From positions 1 to 57,315 of the forward strand of contig JALHOD010000021.1 in the NCBI GenBank assembly GCA_022843165.1: a stretch of DNA of 57,315 nt, written 5' to 3'. The stretch is from Pseudorhodoplanes sp. Lineage in GTDB: Bacteria; Pseudomonadota; Alphaproteobacteria; Rhizobiales; Xanthobacteraceae. Shown piece after piece: positions 8,616 through 17,557 of the stretch (position 1 is the first letter of the stretch; each line of letters begins with the position of its first letter). The notes beneath the pieces are model-generated. The model did no database searches. It had not been told where the DNA came from and saw nothing but the letters and a program-made list of their open reading frames with translations. The position numbers and the translations under genes are program-made.

Positions 8616-9433
8616 CAGCGGTCCTCCCAGTGGGGTGTGCGTTTCTCGATAAAGGCACAGATGCCTTCTTCCGCATCCCGCGCCATCATGTTCTCGGTCA
8701 TCACTTCGGATGCGTAGTTGTAGGCGTCCGTGAGACTGAGTTCGGCCTGCCGGTAGAAGGCCCTTTTCCCGATCTTGAGAATATGCGCCGATTTGGCGGC
8801 GATCTTGCGCGCCAGCTCGATCGCAGCCTCGCGCTCCATGCCAGGCTCCACGGCGCGGTTGATCAGCCCGATGCGCTGCGCGTCGTCGACGCCGATCGTG
8901 TCGCCGGTCAGCAGCATCTCCATCGCCTGCTTGCGCGGAATGTTGCGCGACAATGCGACCATCGGCGTCGAGCAGAACAATCCGATATTCACGCCGGGTG
9001 TCGCGAAGGTCGCGGCGGTGGACGCGACCGCGAGATCGCAGGTGGCGACCAGCTGACAGCCCGCGGCCTGGGCGGTGCCGTGGACGGCGGCGATCACCGG
9101 CTGCGGCAGAGTGACGATCGCCTGCATCATGGTGCTGCAGGTTGTCATGATGTGTTTGAAATAGGCGCGTCCGCCATCGGCGTCGCTGCGGTGTGCGGTG
9201 AGTTCCTTCAGGTCGTGACCGGCGCAGTAAGCCGGCCCGTTGCCGGCGAGCACGACCGTGCGCACGCTCCTGTCGGCCGAGATGTCGGCAAAAGTGTCGG
9301 TCAAGGCCGCCAGCAATTCTTCCGACAGCGCGTTGCGCGCGGACGGCCGGTTCAGTGTGAGCAAGGCGATCTGGTCGATATCCTGGCGAGTCAGGACGGA
9401 GGCGCCGGCCGTTGGCTTGGACAGAACATTCAT
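8615..9433 (-). CDS. Crotonase-family protein (ECHDC3-like), catalytic glutamates replaced
   Basis: A 272-residue enoyl-CoA hydratase/isomerase superfamily member. The CoA and oxyanion-hole motifs are present: CAGHDLKEL (70-78) and HGTAQAAGCQLVA (118-130). The two glutamates that hydrate enoyl-CoA in classic crotonases fall at positions occupied by Gln127 (AAGCQLV) and Gly147 (ATPGVNIGLF). The GCQLVA...ATPGVNIGLFCSTP pattern is that of the ECHDC3-like subgroup, whose substrate is poorly known. The fold is therefore clear, but hydratase activity should not be assumed. It is coupled to the downstream small membrane protein and is divergent from the PaaI-like thioesterase 92 bases away. Confidence 0.85.
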   Translation of the reverse strand: MNVLSKPTAGASVLTRQDIDQIALLTLNRPSARNALSEELLAALTDTFADISADRSVRTVVLAGNGPAYCAGHDLKELTAHRSDADGGRAYFKHIMTTCSTMMQAIVTLPQPVIAAVHGTAQAAGCQLVATCDLAVASTAATFATPGVNIGLFCSTPMVALSRNIPRKQAMEMLLTGDTIGVDDAQRIGLINRAVEPGMEREAAIELARKIAAKSAHILKIGKRAFYRQAELSLTDAYNYASEVMTENMMARDAEEGICAFIEKRTPHWEDR

Positions 9434-9525
9434 CGAGGCGGAATCCCGGACGCTTTCCTGTAATCTGGGATCATTGTATCCGATCCGTCTAGTGACACAC
9501 GCGAGAAAGCACGGGGAGGGCCCAC

Positions 9526-9960
9526 ATGGCAGCGGCCGTGATGACGGTCGAGGCGCTGGAAAAGCTCCTCGCTGATGAATTTCCGCAGGCCTTTCATGCC
9601 GGCAGCGGACTGACGATCGAGGAGCTGTGGCAGGGCGGCTGCCGGGTCAGGCAGGGCTATCGCGACAATTTCATCCGCCCGGGCGGCACGATTTCCGGCC
9701 CCACCATGATGACGCTGGCCGATTTCACCTTTTATGTCGCCCTGCTGGGGGCCATCGGGCCGCAACCGCTCGCGGTTACGACCAGTCTCAACATCAATTT
9801 TTTAAGGAAGCCGGAGCAGAGGGATCTGATCGCCGGGGCGCGCATCCTGAAGCTCGGCCAGCGGCTGGCGGTCATGGAGGTGGAGATTTTCTCGGACGGG
9901 GTGGAAGAGCCGGTCGCCCATGTCACCTCGACCTATTCGATCCCGCCGCGCCAGAGATAG
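9526..9960 (+). CDS. PaaI-like hot-dog thioesterase
   Basis: A 144-residue single hot-dog domain protein of the PaaI/YbdB thioesterase group, which hydrolyses acyl- or aryl-CoA esters in the cytoplasm. The central motif RPGGTISGPTMMTLADFTFY (about residues 51-70) carries the Gly-rich turn and the Asp typical of the active site, and TTSLNINFLRKPE is the conserved second strand. A GGGGAGGG site at 9511-9518 sets the ATG. It is divergent from the ECHDC3-like gene, so both proteins may handle CoA thioesters, but no pathway can be named. It differs clearly from the FlK-like thioesterase in the nuo operon. Confidence 0.82.
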   Translation: MAAAVMTVEALEKLLADEFPQAFHAGSGLTIEELWQGGCRVRQGYRDNFIRPGGTISGPTMMTLADFTFYVALLGAIGPQPLAVTTSLNINFLRKPEQRDLIAGARILKLGQRLAVMEVEIFSDGVEEPVAHVTSTYSIPPRQR

Positions 9961-10031
9961 TTATATTGTGGTTATATAATACCAAAATTACAAGCCATTG
10001 ATTTCGAACGATATTATGCCATCCATCAGCG

Positions 10032-10060
10032 TTGACGCTTCGCGAGCCCGCGTGTAGAAG
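10032..10060 (+). promoter_or_regulatory. Sigma-70-type promoter for rplM-rpsI
   Basis: TTGACG at 10032-10037 and TAGAAG at 10055-10060 are separated by exactly 17 bases. The predicted transcript would start near 10067, about 24 bases before the rplM ATG. A perfect TATAAT also occurs at 9975-9980, but it has no good -35 partner. Confidence 0.55.
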
Positions 10061-10090
10061 CGCGCAACTTCATTTCCGGACAGAAACACC

Positions 10091-10552
10091 ATGAGCACCT
10101 ATTCGGCCAAAGCCGCCGACATCGAGAAGAAGTGGGTGATGATCGACGCCCAGGGGCTGGTCGTCGGACGGCTCGCCTCGATCGTCGCGATGCGCCTGCG
10201 CGGCAAGCACAAGCCCACCTTCACCCCGCATGTCGATGACGGCGACAACGTGATCGTCATCAACGCCGCCAAGGTGGTGCTGACCGGCCGCAAGCGCGAC
10301 CAGAAAATCTATCACCATCACACCGGCTTCATCGGCGGCATCAAGGAACGCAGCGCCAAGTTCATCCTGGAAGGCCGCTTCCCCGAGCGCGTGGTCGAGA
10401 AAGCCGTGGAGCGCATGCTCCCGCGCGGTCCGCTCGGCCGCCGGCAGCTGGGCAATCTTCGCGTCTATCCCGGCACGGATCATCCGCATGAGGCGCAGAA
10501 GCCCGAAGCGCTCGATGTCGGCGCCATGAACCGCAAGAACAGGATCGCCTGA
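10091..10552 (+). CDS. rplM: 50S ribosomal protein L13
   Basis: Early-assembling protein of the large ribosomal subunit. The 153 residues include the family landmarks [18 protein letters not shown] (about 13-30), [20 protein letters not shown] and the signature region [12 protein letters not shown] near residue 105. The C-terminus has the extension common in alphaproteobacteria. It forms a two-gene operon with rpsI two bases downstream, ended by a strong hairpin terminator. The rplM-rpsI order is conserved across bacteria. Confidence 0.98.
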   Translation: MSTYSAKAADIEKKWVMIDAQGLVVGRLASIVAMRLRGKHKPTFTPHVDDGDNVIVINAAKVVLTGRKRDQKIYHHHTGFIGGIKERSAKFILEGRFPERVVEKAVERMLPRGPLGRRQLGNLRVYPGTDHPHEAQKPEALDVGAMNRKNRIA

Positions 10553-10554
10553 CC

Positions 10555-11031
10555 ATGGCTGAGACAGTGCAATCGCTCGAAGGTCTGTCGTCGTTCAAGA
10601 CCGAGACGCCCGAGCAACCCAAACACGTCCAGAAGCTCGACAAGCAGGGCCGCGCCTATGCCACCGGCAAGCGCAAGAACGCCGTCGCGCGCGTCTGGAT
10701 CAAGCCCGGCTCCGGCAAGATCACCGTCAACACCAAGACCGTCGAAGTGTTCTTCGCGCGTCCGGTGCTGCGCATGATGATCCAGCAGCCGCTGGTCGCC
10801 TCCAACCGCAACGGCCAGTACGACGTGATCTGCACGGTTTCCGGCGGCGGATTGTCGGGCCAGGCGGGCGCCGTGCGTCACGGCATCTCCAAGGCGCTGA
10901 CCTATTTCGAACCGGACCTGCGCACGCCGCTGAAGCGCGGCGGCTTCCTCACCCGCGACTCGCGCGTGGTGGAGCGCAAGAAATACGGCAAGGCGAAAGC
11001 CCGCCGTTCGTTCCAGTTCTCCAAGCGCTAG
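10555..11031 (+). CDS. rpsI: 30S ribosomal protein S9
   Basis: Small-subunit protein whose C-terminal tail reaches the P-site tRNA. The 158-residue product has the alphaproteobacterial N-terminal extension of about 30 residues. The conserved core then follows with [39 protein letters not shown] and [20 protein letters not shown]. It ends QFSKR, matching the KR terminus that contacts tRNA. Confidence 0.98.
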   Translation: MAETVQSLEGLSSFKTETPEQPKHVQKLDKQGRAYATGKRKNAVARVWIKPGSGKITVNTKTVEVFFARPVLRMMIQQPLVASNRNGQYDVICTVSGGGLSGQAGAVRHGISKALTYFEPDLRTPLKRGGFLTRDSRVVERKKYGKAKARRSFQFSKR

Positions 11032-11072
11032 GACGTCTGAGACTAATTTTCAGACAATTTGCGACGATAAAG

Positions 11073-11098
11073 AGGGGCCTTTGGGCCCCTTTTTGTTT
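11073..11098 (+). terminator. Rho-independent terminator after rpsI
   Basis: AGGGGCC (11073-11079) pairs with GGCCCCT (11084-11090) around a four-base loop and is followed by a T-rich run. It lies 42 bases after the rpsI stop. Confidence 0.9.
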
Positions 11099-11235
11099 GT
11101 TTTTTTATTGAAAAGGCGGGTTCCCAAACAAACCGCTTTTGAACGCGTGCACCCCTAGCGTTCCCGACGGTGAAATCAGGCCATGGCTTCCGCGAGAAGG
11201 GGCCCAGCCGGTGACGGATTTGCCAGAGGGTGACC

Positions 11236-12486
11236 ATGCCGTTGGATCTGCCGACGCTCTTTGTCGTAGCGACCTGCATTACCGCGCTTCTCGGACTGTT
11301 CCTGCTGGCCCTGTGGATCCAGGACCGGTCGATCCGCGCGCTCGGCTGGTGGGCCGCGGCTTACCTGATCGGCGGCTTTGCGGTCGCGCTGTGGATCGTC
11401 ACGCCGCAGGCGGTACCCTCCGGCATCGGCGAGACCGCCAATGCGCTGCTGTTCATTTCGTGCGGCATGATCTGGAGCGGCGCACGCAAGTTTCACGGCC
11501 GCGAAGTGCTGCCGCTGGCGGCGGCGACCGGCGCGTTCGTCTGGCTGCTGGCGAGTCAATTGCCGGTCGTGGCGGAATGGAATGGCGGACGGGTGGTTCT
11601 GAGTTCGCTGATTATCACGGTCTATGCGGTGCTGACCGCGATGGAATTGCGGCGCGAGCGCCGCAATCCGAAGCTCGCGCGATGGCGCGCGATCATCGTC
11701 CCGCTGCTGCACGGCGCGGTGTTCCTGTCGCCGGCCCTGACCGCCTATTTCATGCCGGATCCGCTGCCGGGATTGGGCCGCGGCTGGTTTGCGATGTTCG
11801 CGCTTTTGATCCTGCTTTACGTGGTCGGAACCGCCTTCATCGTGATGGTGATGGCGAAGGAACACAGCGCGCTGGTGCACAAGACGGCGGCGATGACCGA
11901 CTACATGACCGGTCTCTATAACCGCCGCGGCTTTCTCGAGACCGCGCAGAAGCTGATCGACACGCAACACCGCAAGGGCGAATCCGTGACGGTGCTGATG
12001 TTCGATCTCGATCACTTCAAGTCCATCAACGACCGTTTCGGGCACGACGTCGGCGACGATGCGTTGCGGACCTTCGCGGCGACGGCGGCGAGCTCGATGC
12101 GCGGCGACGACATCGTCGGCCGTCTGGGCGGCGAGGAATTTGCCGCGATCCTGCCCGGCGGCGCCGATACCGCCGTGATGGTCGCCGAACGCGTGCGCGC
12201 GGCCTTCGAAACCGCCGGTGTGACGATCTCCGGTCACTGCATGAATGCGACGGTGAGCATCGGCGCCGCTGAGGCCGTCGCCGGCACCATCGACATCACC
12301 GCGCTGTTGACGCGCGCGGACCGCGCGCTGTACGAGGCGAAGTCCTCCGGGCGCAACCGCGTCATGACCGAGGCCGGCAGGGGGCCGCGGGTGCGCCCGG
12401 TGCCGGTCGTGGCGGCGCCCCAGCTTGTCCCGCAGGCGATGCCGGATTTGTCTTTCGCCCGTCAGGCCGGCGTTGCGGTGTCCTAG
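11236..12486 (+). CDS. Membrane-bound diguanylate cyclase (GGDEF)
   Basis: Would make cyclic di-GMP from two GTP. The 416-residue protein starts with six or so hydrophobic segments (residues 1 to about 205) that resemble no sensor domain I know. A GGDEF domain follows (about 220-390), starting DYMTGLYNRRGF and holding FDLDHFKSINDRFGHDVGDD. The signature is GGEEF (298-302), an active variant. The RxxD inhibitory site is present as RGDD (289-292), five residues before it, so product feedback is expected. About 40 Pro/Val-rich residues trail the domain. AGAGGG at 11225-11230 favours this ATG over the GTG two codons upstream. There is no phosphodiesterase gene nearby. Confidence 0.92.
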   Translation: MPLDLPTLFVVATCITALLGLFLLALWIQDRSIRALGWWAAAYLIGGFAVALWIVTPQAVPSGIGETANALLFISCGMIWSGARKFHGREVLPLAAATGAFVWLLASQLPVVAEWNGGRVVLSSLIITVYAVLTAMELRRERRNPKLARWRAIIVPLLHGAVFLSPALTAYFMPDPLPGLGRGWFAMFALLILLYVVGTAFIVMVMAKEHSALVHKTAAMTDYMTGLYNRRGFLETAQKLIDTQHRKGESVTVLMFDLDHFKSINDRFGHDVGDDALRTFAATAASSMRGDDIVGRLGGEEFAAILPGGADTAVMVAERVRAAFETAGVTISGHCMNATVSIGAAEAVAGTIDITALLTRADRALYEAKSSGRNRVMTEAGRGPRVRPVPVVAAPQLVPQAMPDLSFARQAGVAVS

Positions 12487-12560
12487 CGTCCGGGACGAAT
12501 CTCGGAGGAAGTCGGGTTCCCGGAAAGGACTCGTTTACCTTTCGAGACGACCATCGACCT

Positions 12561-12788
12561 ATGTGGCGATTGCGAGTCTCTCACGGACCTCAGTCCGATC
12601 TGATGCGTCAAGCCGAGCAGGCCGGTGCGGCCTTGGCCTGCGCGTTTTCGTCCTCGGATGAATTCGAGGCCGCCGTGATCCAGGCGCGCCGGGATGCGGG
12701 CGCCTACGGCCTCAGCAGCCACCAGAAGCAGGTCTATTGGGGCTGCGCGATCGGAGTCCTCTTGGTCCTGCTGGTGATCGTGGTCTGA
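12561..12788 (+). CDS. Small hypothetical protein with C-terminal membrane anchor
   Basis: A 75-residue product with a soluble first 55 residues and a strongly hydrophobic C-terminal segment (VYWGCAIGVLLVLLVIVV), so probably tail-anchored. No family is recognised. It lies 74 bases after the diguanylate cyclase gene and before a hairpin terminator, which suggests a real transcribed gene. The ribosome site is weak and an internal ATG at 12603 is possible. Confidence 0.45.
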   Translation: MWRLRVSHGPQSDLMRQAEQAGAALACAFSSSDEFEAAVIQARRDAGAYGLSSHQKQVYWGCAIGVLLVLLVIVV

Positions 12789-12811
12789 TCCCGAAATCCA
12801 GGCTTTTGACC

Positions 12812-12841
12812 GGGCGCCTGCGATGGGCGCCCTTTGCATTT
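12812..12841 (+). terminator. Putative terminator
   Basis: GGGCGCC (12812-12818) pairs with GGCGCCC (12826-12832), followed by a broken T run (TTTGCATTTT). It sits 24 bases after the small hypothetical gene. Confidence 0.5.
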
Positions 12842-12906
12842 TGGACGGCCCGGCCGATGATGGCAGCGGCTGAGTGAGCCGGGTTGTTTGCGGAGAGAGA
12901 GCGATC

Positions 12907-13881
12907 ATGCGTTTGGGAATGGGGGCGGCTTTGGCCGCCCTGGTGATGTCGGCGGGCGTGGCCAGCGCTCAGGATTGGCCGCAGCGGCCGGTGACCATGG
13001 TGGTGTCGGCGGCGGCCGGGGGGCCGATCGACGTCTTCGGCCGGGTGATGGCGGAGCGGATGGGGCAAATCCTCGGTCAGTCGGTGGTGATCGAGAATGT
13101 GCCGGGAGCCGGCGGCATGGTGGGCGGCCAGCGCGTCGCCAAGGCCGATCCCGACGGCTATACTTTCATCCTCGGCACCATCGCCACCCACGCCCATTCG
13201 CAGCTGCTTTACAGGAAGCCGCTTTACGATGCGGTGACGGATTTCGCGCCGGTCACGCTGATTGCCGAAATTCCGCTGGTGCTGATCGCGCGCAAGGATC
13301 TGCCGGCCAACGGCCTGGAGGACTTCGTCGCATACGCGAAGGCCAACCAGGCCAAGATGAATTACGGCTCCGCCGGCGCCGGGTCCGCGACGCATCTGGG
13401 GTGTGCGCTGCTCAACGGTGCCTTGGGCACCAGCATCCAGCACGTTCCCTACAAGGGGACCGGCCCGGCGATGCAGGATCTCACCGCCGGCCGGCTCGAC
13501 TTTTTGTGCGAGATTGTGGTCACGGCGGTGCCGCAGATCCAGGCCGGGACGGTCAAGGCGATCGCAACCCTGTCGCGCGACCGCTCGCCGGTGCTGCCGA
13601 ATCTTCCGACCGCGTACGAAAAAGGTTTCAAGGACATCCAGGCCTATACCTGGACCGCATTGTTCTTTCCGAAGAACACGCCGGCGCCCATCGTCGCGAA
13701 ACTGCGCGACGCCGCGATCGGGACCATGGAGACGCCGTCGGTGCGCGAGCAATTGCAGAAGCTCGGCGCCACCATCGTCGCGCCCGACCGGCGCACGCCT
13801 GACTATCTCGGCCGGTTCGTCAAAAGCGAGATCGAGAAATGGTCGGTCCCGGTCAAGGCCAGCGGCGCCGTCATCGACTAG
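12907..13881 (+). CDS. TctC/Bug-family periplasmic solute-binding protein
   Basis: A 324-residue secreted binding protein of the tripartite tricarboxylate transporter family (Bug proteins). It has a cleavable signal peptide (MRLGMGAALAALVMSAGVASA, about 1-21), the mature start QDWPQRPVTMVV, the ligand-loop motif AAAGGPIDVFGR, the conserved VIENVPGAGGMVGGQRVAKADPDGY region and HVPYKGTGPAMQDLTAGRLD. Ligand unknown; carboxylates are common in the family. No tctA or tctB membrane genes are nearby, as is usual for the many orphan Bug proteins of these bacteria. GGAGAGAG at 12893-12900 supports the chosen ATG. The frame extends upstream to 12874, but that would hide the signal peptide. Confidence 0.88.
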   Translation: MRLGMGAALAALVMSAGVASAQDWPQRPVTMVVSAAAGGPIDVFGRVMAERMGQILGQSVVIENVPGAGGMVGGQRVAKADPDGYTFILGTIATHAHSQLLYRKPLYDAVTDFAPVTLIAEIPLVLIARKDLPANGLEDFVAYAKANQAKMNYGSAGAGSATHLGCALLNGALGTSIQHVPYKGTGPAMQDLTAGRLDFLCEIVVTAVPQIQAGTVKAIATLSRDRSPVLPNLPTAYEKGFKDIQAYTWTALFFPKNTPAPIVAKLRDAAIGTMETPSVREQLQKLGATIVAPDRRTPDYLGRFVKSEIEKWSVPVKASGAVID

Positions 13882-13904
13882 GCAGTTCCTTCATCGCGAG
13901 CAAG

Positions 13905-13932
13905 AAAAAGGGCGCTCGTGAGAGCGCCCTTT
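13905..13932. terminator. Bidirectional terminator between the TctC-type gene and glnA
   Basis: GGGCGCTC (13910-13917) and GAGCGCCC (13922-13929) flank a GTGA loop. A five-A run on the left and TTT on the right let it work on both strands, ending the TctC-type transcript on + and the glnBA transcript on -. Confidence 0.85.
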
Positions 13933-13974
13933 GCAGTTGCATCGCTTGCGCGATGATTGGGAGGAACGCGGCTG

Positions 13975-15402
13975 CTAAGCGGAGTAATACATCTCGAACT
14001 CGACCGGATGCGGCGTCATCTCGAAGCGGGCCACTTCGGTCATCTTCAGTTCGATATAGCTGTCGATAAAATCGTCGTCCATCACACCGCCCGCCTTCAG
14101 GAAGCCCCGGTCCTTGTCGAGATTTTCGAGGGCTTCACGCAGCGAGCCGCAGACGGTCGGGATCTGCTTCAGTTCGGCCGGCGGCAGATCGTAGAGATCC
14201 TTGTCCATGGCCGAGCCGGGATCAATCTTGTTCTTGATGCCGTCGAGGCCGGCCATCAGCATCGAGGCGAAGCCGAGATACGGATTGGCCATCGGGTCGG
14301 GGAAACGCACCTCGACGCGCTTGGCCTTCGGATTGGTCGTGAACGGAATGCGGCACGACGCCGAACGGTTGCGCGCCGAATAGGCGAGCAGCACGGGTGC
14401 TTCATAACCCGGAACCAGACGCTTGTAGGAGTTGGTCGAGGGGTTCGTGAAAGCATTGAGTGCTTTCGCGTGCTTGATGATGCCGCCGATATAGTGGAGG
14501 CAGGTTTCCGACAGGTCGGCGTATTTGTTGCCGGCGAAAGTCGGCTTGCCGTCCTTCCAGATCGACTGGTGGCAATGCATGCCCGAGCCGTTGTCGCCGT
14601 AGATCGGCTTCGGCATGAAAGTGGCGGTCTTGCCGTAGATGTTGGCGACCTGATGGATGCAGTATTTGTAGACCTGCATCTGGTCGGCCATGTACGTCAT
14701 CGGCGCGAATTTCATGCCGAGTTCGTGCTGGGCCGACGCCACTTCGTGGTGATGCTTCTCGACGCTCACGCCCATGCGCGCCATGGCGCCGAGCATTTCG
14801 GTGCGCATGTCCTGCGCCGAGTCCTGCGGCGGCACCGGGAAGTAGCCCTTCTTGATGCCGATGCGGTGGCCGAGATTGCCGCCTTCATAGTCGGTGTCGC
14901 CGTTGATCGGCAATTCGATCGAGTCGAGCTTGAAGCCGGTCTTGTAAGGCTCGGCGCTGAACTTGACGTCGTCGAACACGAAGAATTCGGCTTCCGGTCC
15001 GAAGAACACGGTGTCGCCGATGCCCCAGGCCTTGACCAGGCCTTCGGCCTTCTTGGCGATGCCGCGGGGGTCGCGATTATAAGGTTCGCCCGTGGTCGGC
15101 TCGAGCACGTCGCAGGTCAAAACAAGCGTCGTCTCGGCGAAGAACGGATCGATGACAGCCGTTGCCGGGTCCGGCATCAGGCACATGTCGGATTCATTGA
15201 TCGCTTTCCAGCCCGCGATCGAGGAGCCGTCGAACATGGTGCCTTCGGCGAAGATTTCCTCGTCGACCATGGACACGTCGAACGTCACATGCTGCCACTT
15301 GCCGCGCGGGTCGGTGAAACGCAAGTCGACGTATTTGACCTCGTTGTCCTTCATCAGCTTCAGGACGTCTTTGGCCGAGGATGGAGCTTTGGCCGTAGTC
15401 AT
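13975..15402 (-). CDS. glnA: Glutamine synthetase type I
   Basis: ATP-dependent ligation of ammonia to glutamate; a dodecameric cytoplasmic enzyme and main point of ammonium assimilation. The 475-residue length fits GSI-beta. Landmarks are [20 protein letters not shown] near residue 20, [13 protein letters not shown], the glutamate-binding [17 protein letters not shown] region and the adenylylation loop [10 protein letters not shown] with Tyr404, so GlnE-type covalent control is expected. The chosen ATG gives the usual MTTA start; an in-frame ATG at 15411 would add three residues. It is downstream of glnB with a 55-base gap, most likely in the same nitrogen-regulated transcript. Confidence 0.97.
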   Translation of the reverse strand: MTTAKAPSSAKDVLKLMKDNEVKYVDLRFTDPRGKWQHVTFDVSMVDEEIFAEGTMFDGSSIAGWKAINESDMCLMPDPATAVIDPFFAETTLVLTCDVLEPTTGEPYNRDPRGIAKKAEGLVKAWGIGDTVFFGPEAEFFVFDDVKFSAEPYKTGFKLDSIELPINGDTDYEGGNLGHRIGIKKGYFPVPPQDSAQDMRTEMLGAMARMGVSVEKHHHEVASAQHELGMKFAPMTYMADQMQVYKYCIHQVANIYGKTATFMPKPIYGDNGSGMHCHQSIWKDGKPTFAGNKYADLSETCLHYIGGIIKHAKALNAFTNPSTNSYKRLVPGYEAPVLLAYSARNRSASCRIPFTTNPKAKRVEVRFPDPMANPYLGFASMLMAGLDGIKNKIDPGSAMDKDLYDLPPAELKQIPTVCGSLREALENLDKDRGFLKAGGVMDDDFIDSYIELKMTEVARFEMTPHPVEFEMYYSA

Positions 15403-15457
15403 GGAACGCATTCCCTTTCTTGAGGGGACTTGGAGTGAGTGTGATTAAATCAGCGTG

Positions 15458-15867
<410 letters not shown>

Positions 15868-15895
15868 ATAACCAAATTCAGAAAAATATGATATT

Positions 15896-15908
15896 TATCA
15901 ATGTCTTG
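15896..15908. promoter_or_regulatory. Probable IHF site upstream of the glnB promoter
   Basis: TATCAATGTCTTG on the plus strand is an exact match to the WATCAANNNNTTR consensus. It sits in an AT-rich stretch about 60 bases upstream of the predicted glnB transcript start, the position where IHF usually bends DNA at sigma-54 promoters. Confidence 0.5.
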
Positions 15909-15983
15909 TGGATAGTATGATGGGAATTCTCCGGCGCTGCCCAATTACCAAGATCAATTTATGAGCAGTCTGATTATTTTATG

Positions 15984-16000
15984 TGCGATCGCTTGATGCA
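15984..16000. promoter_or_regulatory. Candidate NtrC enhancer site
   Basis: TGC, eleven bases, GCA matches the outer bases of the NtrC dyad, about 150 bases upstream of the predicted glnB start, a typical enhancer distance. The inner half-site bases fit poorly, so this is tentative. It also lies just upstream of the divergent NAD(P)HX repair gene. Confidence 0.3.
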
Positions 16001-16048
16001 ATCCCCGGCGTGTTGTTCACCGCTGCTCCGCAACGTAGTTTTGCACTC

Positions 16049-17554
16049 ATGCTGGAATTGCTGACCGTCAGGGAGATGGCCGAGGCCGACCGGCTGGCGA
16101 TGGCGGGTGGCGTCGCCGGCTCCGATCTCATGGAGCGTGCCGGCTGCGCGATCGCCGACGCCGTGTCGACCGGGCATCTCGCTGGAAAACGTGTCGTGAT
16201 CCTTGCCGGTCCCGGCAACAATGGCGGCGATGGTTTTGTGGCGGCGCGACACTTGGCCGAGCGCGGCTTTGATGTCCGGGTTCTGCTGGCCTCGAACCGC
16301 TCGCGATTGAGGGGCGACGCGGCGGAGGCCGCGCAACGCTGGAGCGGCGAGGTCGAGACGCTCGCCGCAGCGGCAGGTCTCGACACCGTGGATATCGTGA
16401 TCGACGCCTTGTTCGGAGCCGGTCTGGATCGTGTCGTCGAGGGCATCGAACGTGCGGCGATCGAGACGGTCAATTCCGGCGCCGCGCATGTGGTCGCCGC
16501 CGATCTGCCGAGCGGCATCAACGGCGACAGCGGCGCCGTGATGGGCGTGGCCATTCGTGCGCATGAGACCGTCACGTTTTTCCGGCGCAAGCCGGGACAT
16601 CTGCTGCTGCCCGGCCGCTTGCATTGCGGACGGGTGACGGTCGCGGATATCGGCATTCCGGCGGGCGTTCTTGACACCATACGCCCGCGTACGTTCGCCA
16701 ATGAGCCGGGCCTGTGGCGCGGGCTTTTCCCGGTTCCGAAAATCGACGCTCATAAATATGCCCGCGGTCATGCTGTTGTGGTGTCGGGCGGCCTGTCGGC
16801 GTCGACCGGCGCGGCCCGGCTGGCCGCGCGCGGGGCGTTGAGGGCGGGGGCGGGCCTGGTCACCATCGCCAGCCCGCGGGATGCCCTGGCCGTGCATGCG
16901 GCTGAGAGCCCCTCGATCATGGTGCGGGCCGTTGACAGCCCGGATGAGCTCGCGCGGCTGCTGGACGACCATCGGCTGAACGCCGTTGCGATCGGGCCGG
17001 GCGGCGGCGTGGGCGCCGGTATGCGGGAGAGCGTCCGGCGCGCCCTCGACGGGGCGCGGGGCGTGGTGCTCGATGCCGACGCCCTGACCAGCTTTGGGGA
17101 CAATCCGAAAGAGCTCTTTACAATGCTCGCGAATCGCGAAAGCGAGCGCACAATCCTGACGCCGCATGAAGGTGAATTCGTTCGTTTGTTCAAAGAAATA
17201 TCTCAAAAACATCGAGTTAAACAAAAACTTGAAGTGACCCGCGATGCTTCACATGAAACAGGGGCCGTGGTCCTTCTGAAGGGCCCGGATACCGTCGTGG
17301 CGGCTCCCGATGGCCGGGCAGCGATCGCGGCGAACGGACCGCCCTGGCTTGCGACGGCGGGGTCGGGCGATGTCCTGGCAGGGATGGCGGCGGCATTGCT
17401 GGCCCAGGGCATGCCGGCGTTCGAGGCAGCCTGCGCGGCGGTCTGGCTGCACGGGGAGGCGGCCAACGAGATCGGCCCCGGCCTGATTTCGGAAGATCTG
17501 CCCGACGCGCTGCCCGGGGTCTATCGCGACCTGTTCGCGCAGATTGCCACCTGA
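16049..17554 (+). CDS. nnr: Bifunctional NAD(P)HX epimerase / ADP-dependent NAD(P)HX dehydratase
   Basis: Repairs hydrated NADH and NADPH. The N-terminal YjeF domain (about 1-210) epimerises NAD(P)HX, shown by GPGNNGGDGFVAARHLAERG near 54, IDALFGAGL and ADLPSGINGDSG. The C-terminal ribokinase-like domain (about 225-495) is the dehydratase, with AHKYARGHAVVVSGG, LTPHEGEFVRLF and the nucleotide motif ATAGSGDVLAGMAAAL. Total 501 residues, normal for the fused enzyme. A lower-GC stretch (about 17105-17260) codes for EISQKHRVKQKLEVTRDA just after the LTPHEGEF motif. The frame is open from 15983, but the ATG here gives the usual LLTVREMAEAD start. It is convergent with the multicopper oxidase gene, with only three bases between the stops. 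Confidence 0.93.
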   Translation: MLELLTVREMAEADRLAMAGGVAGSDLMERAGCAIADAVSTGHLAGKRVVILAGPGNNGGDGFVAARHLAERGFDVRVLLASNRSRLRGDAAEAAQRWSGEVETLAAAAGLDTVDIVIDALFGAGLDRVVEGIERAAIETVNSGAAHVVAADLPSGINGDSGAVMGVAIRAHETVTFFRRKPGHLLLPGRLHCGRVTVADIGIPAGVLDTIRPRTFANEPGLWRGLFPVPKIDAHKYARGHAVVVSGGLSASTGAARLAARGALRAGAGLVTIASPRDALAVHAAESPSIMVRAVDSPDELARLLDDHRLNAVAIGPGGGVGAGMRESVRRALDGARGVVLDADALTSFGDNPKELFTMLANRESERTILTPHEGEFVRLFKEISQKHRVKQKLEVTRDASHETGAVVLLKGPDTVVAAPDGRAAIAANGPPWLATAGSGDVLAGMAAALLAQGMPAFEAACAAVWLHGEAANEIGPGLISEDLPDALPGVYRDLFAQIAT

Positions 17555-17557
17555 CGG

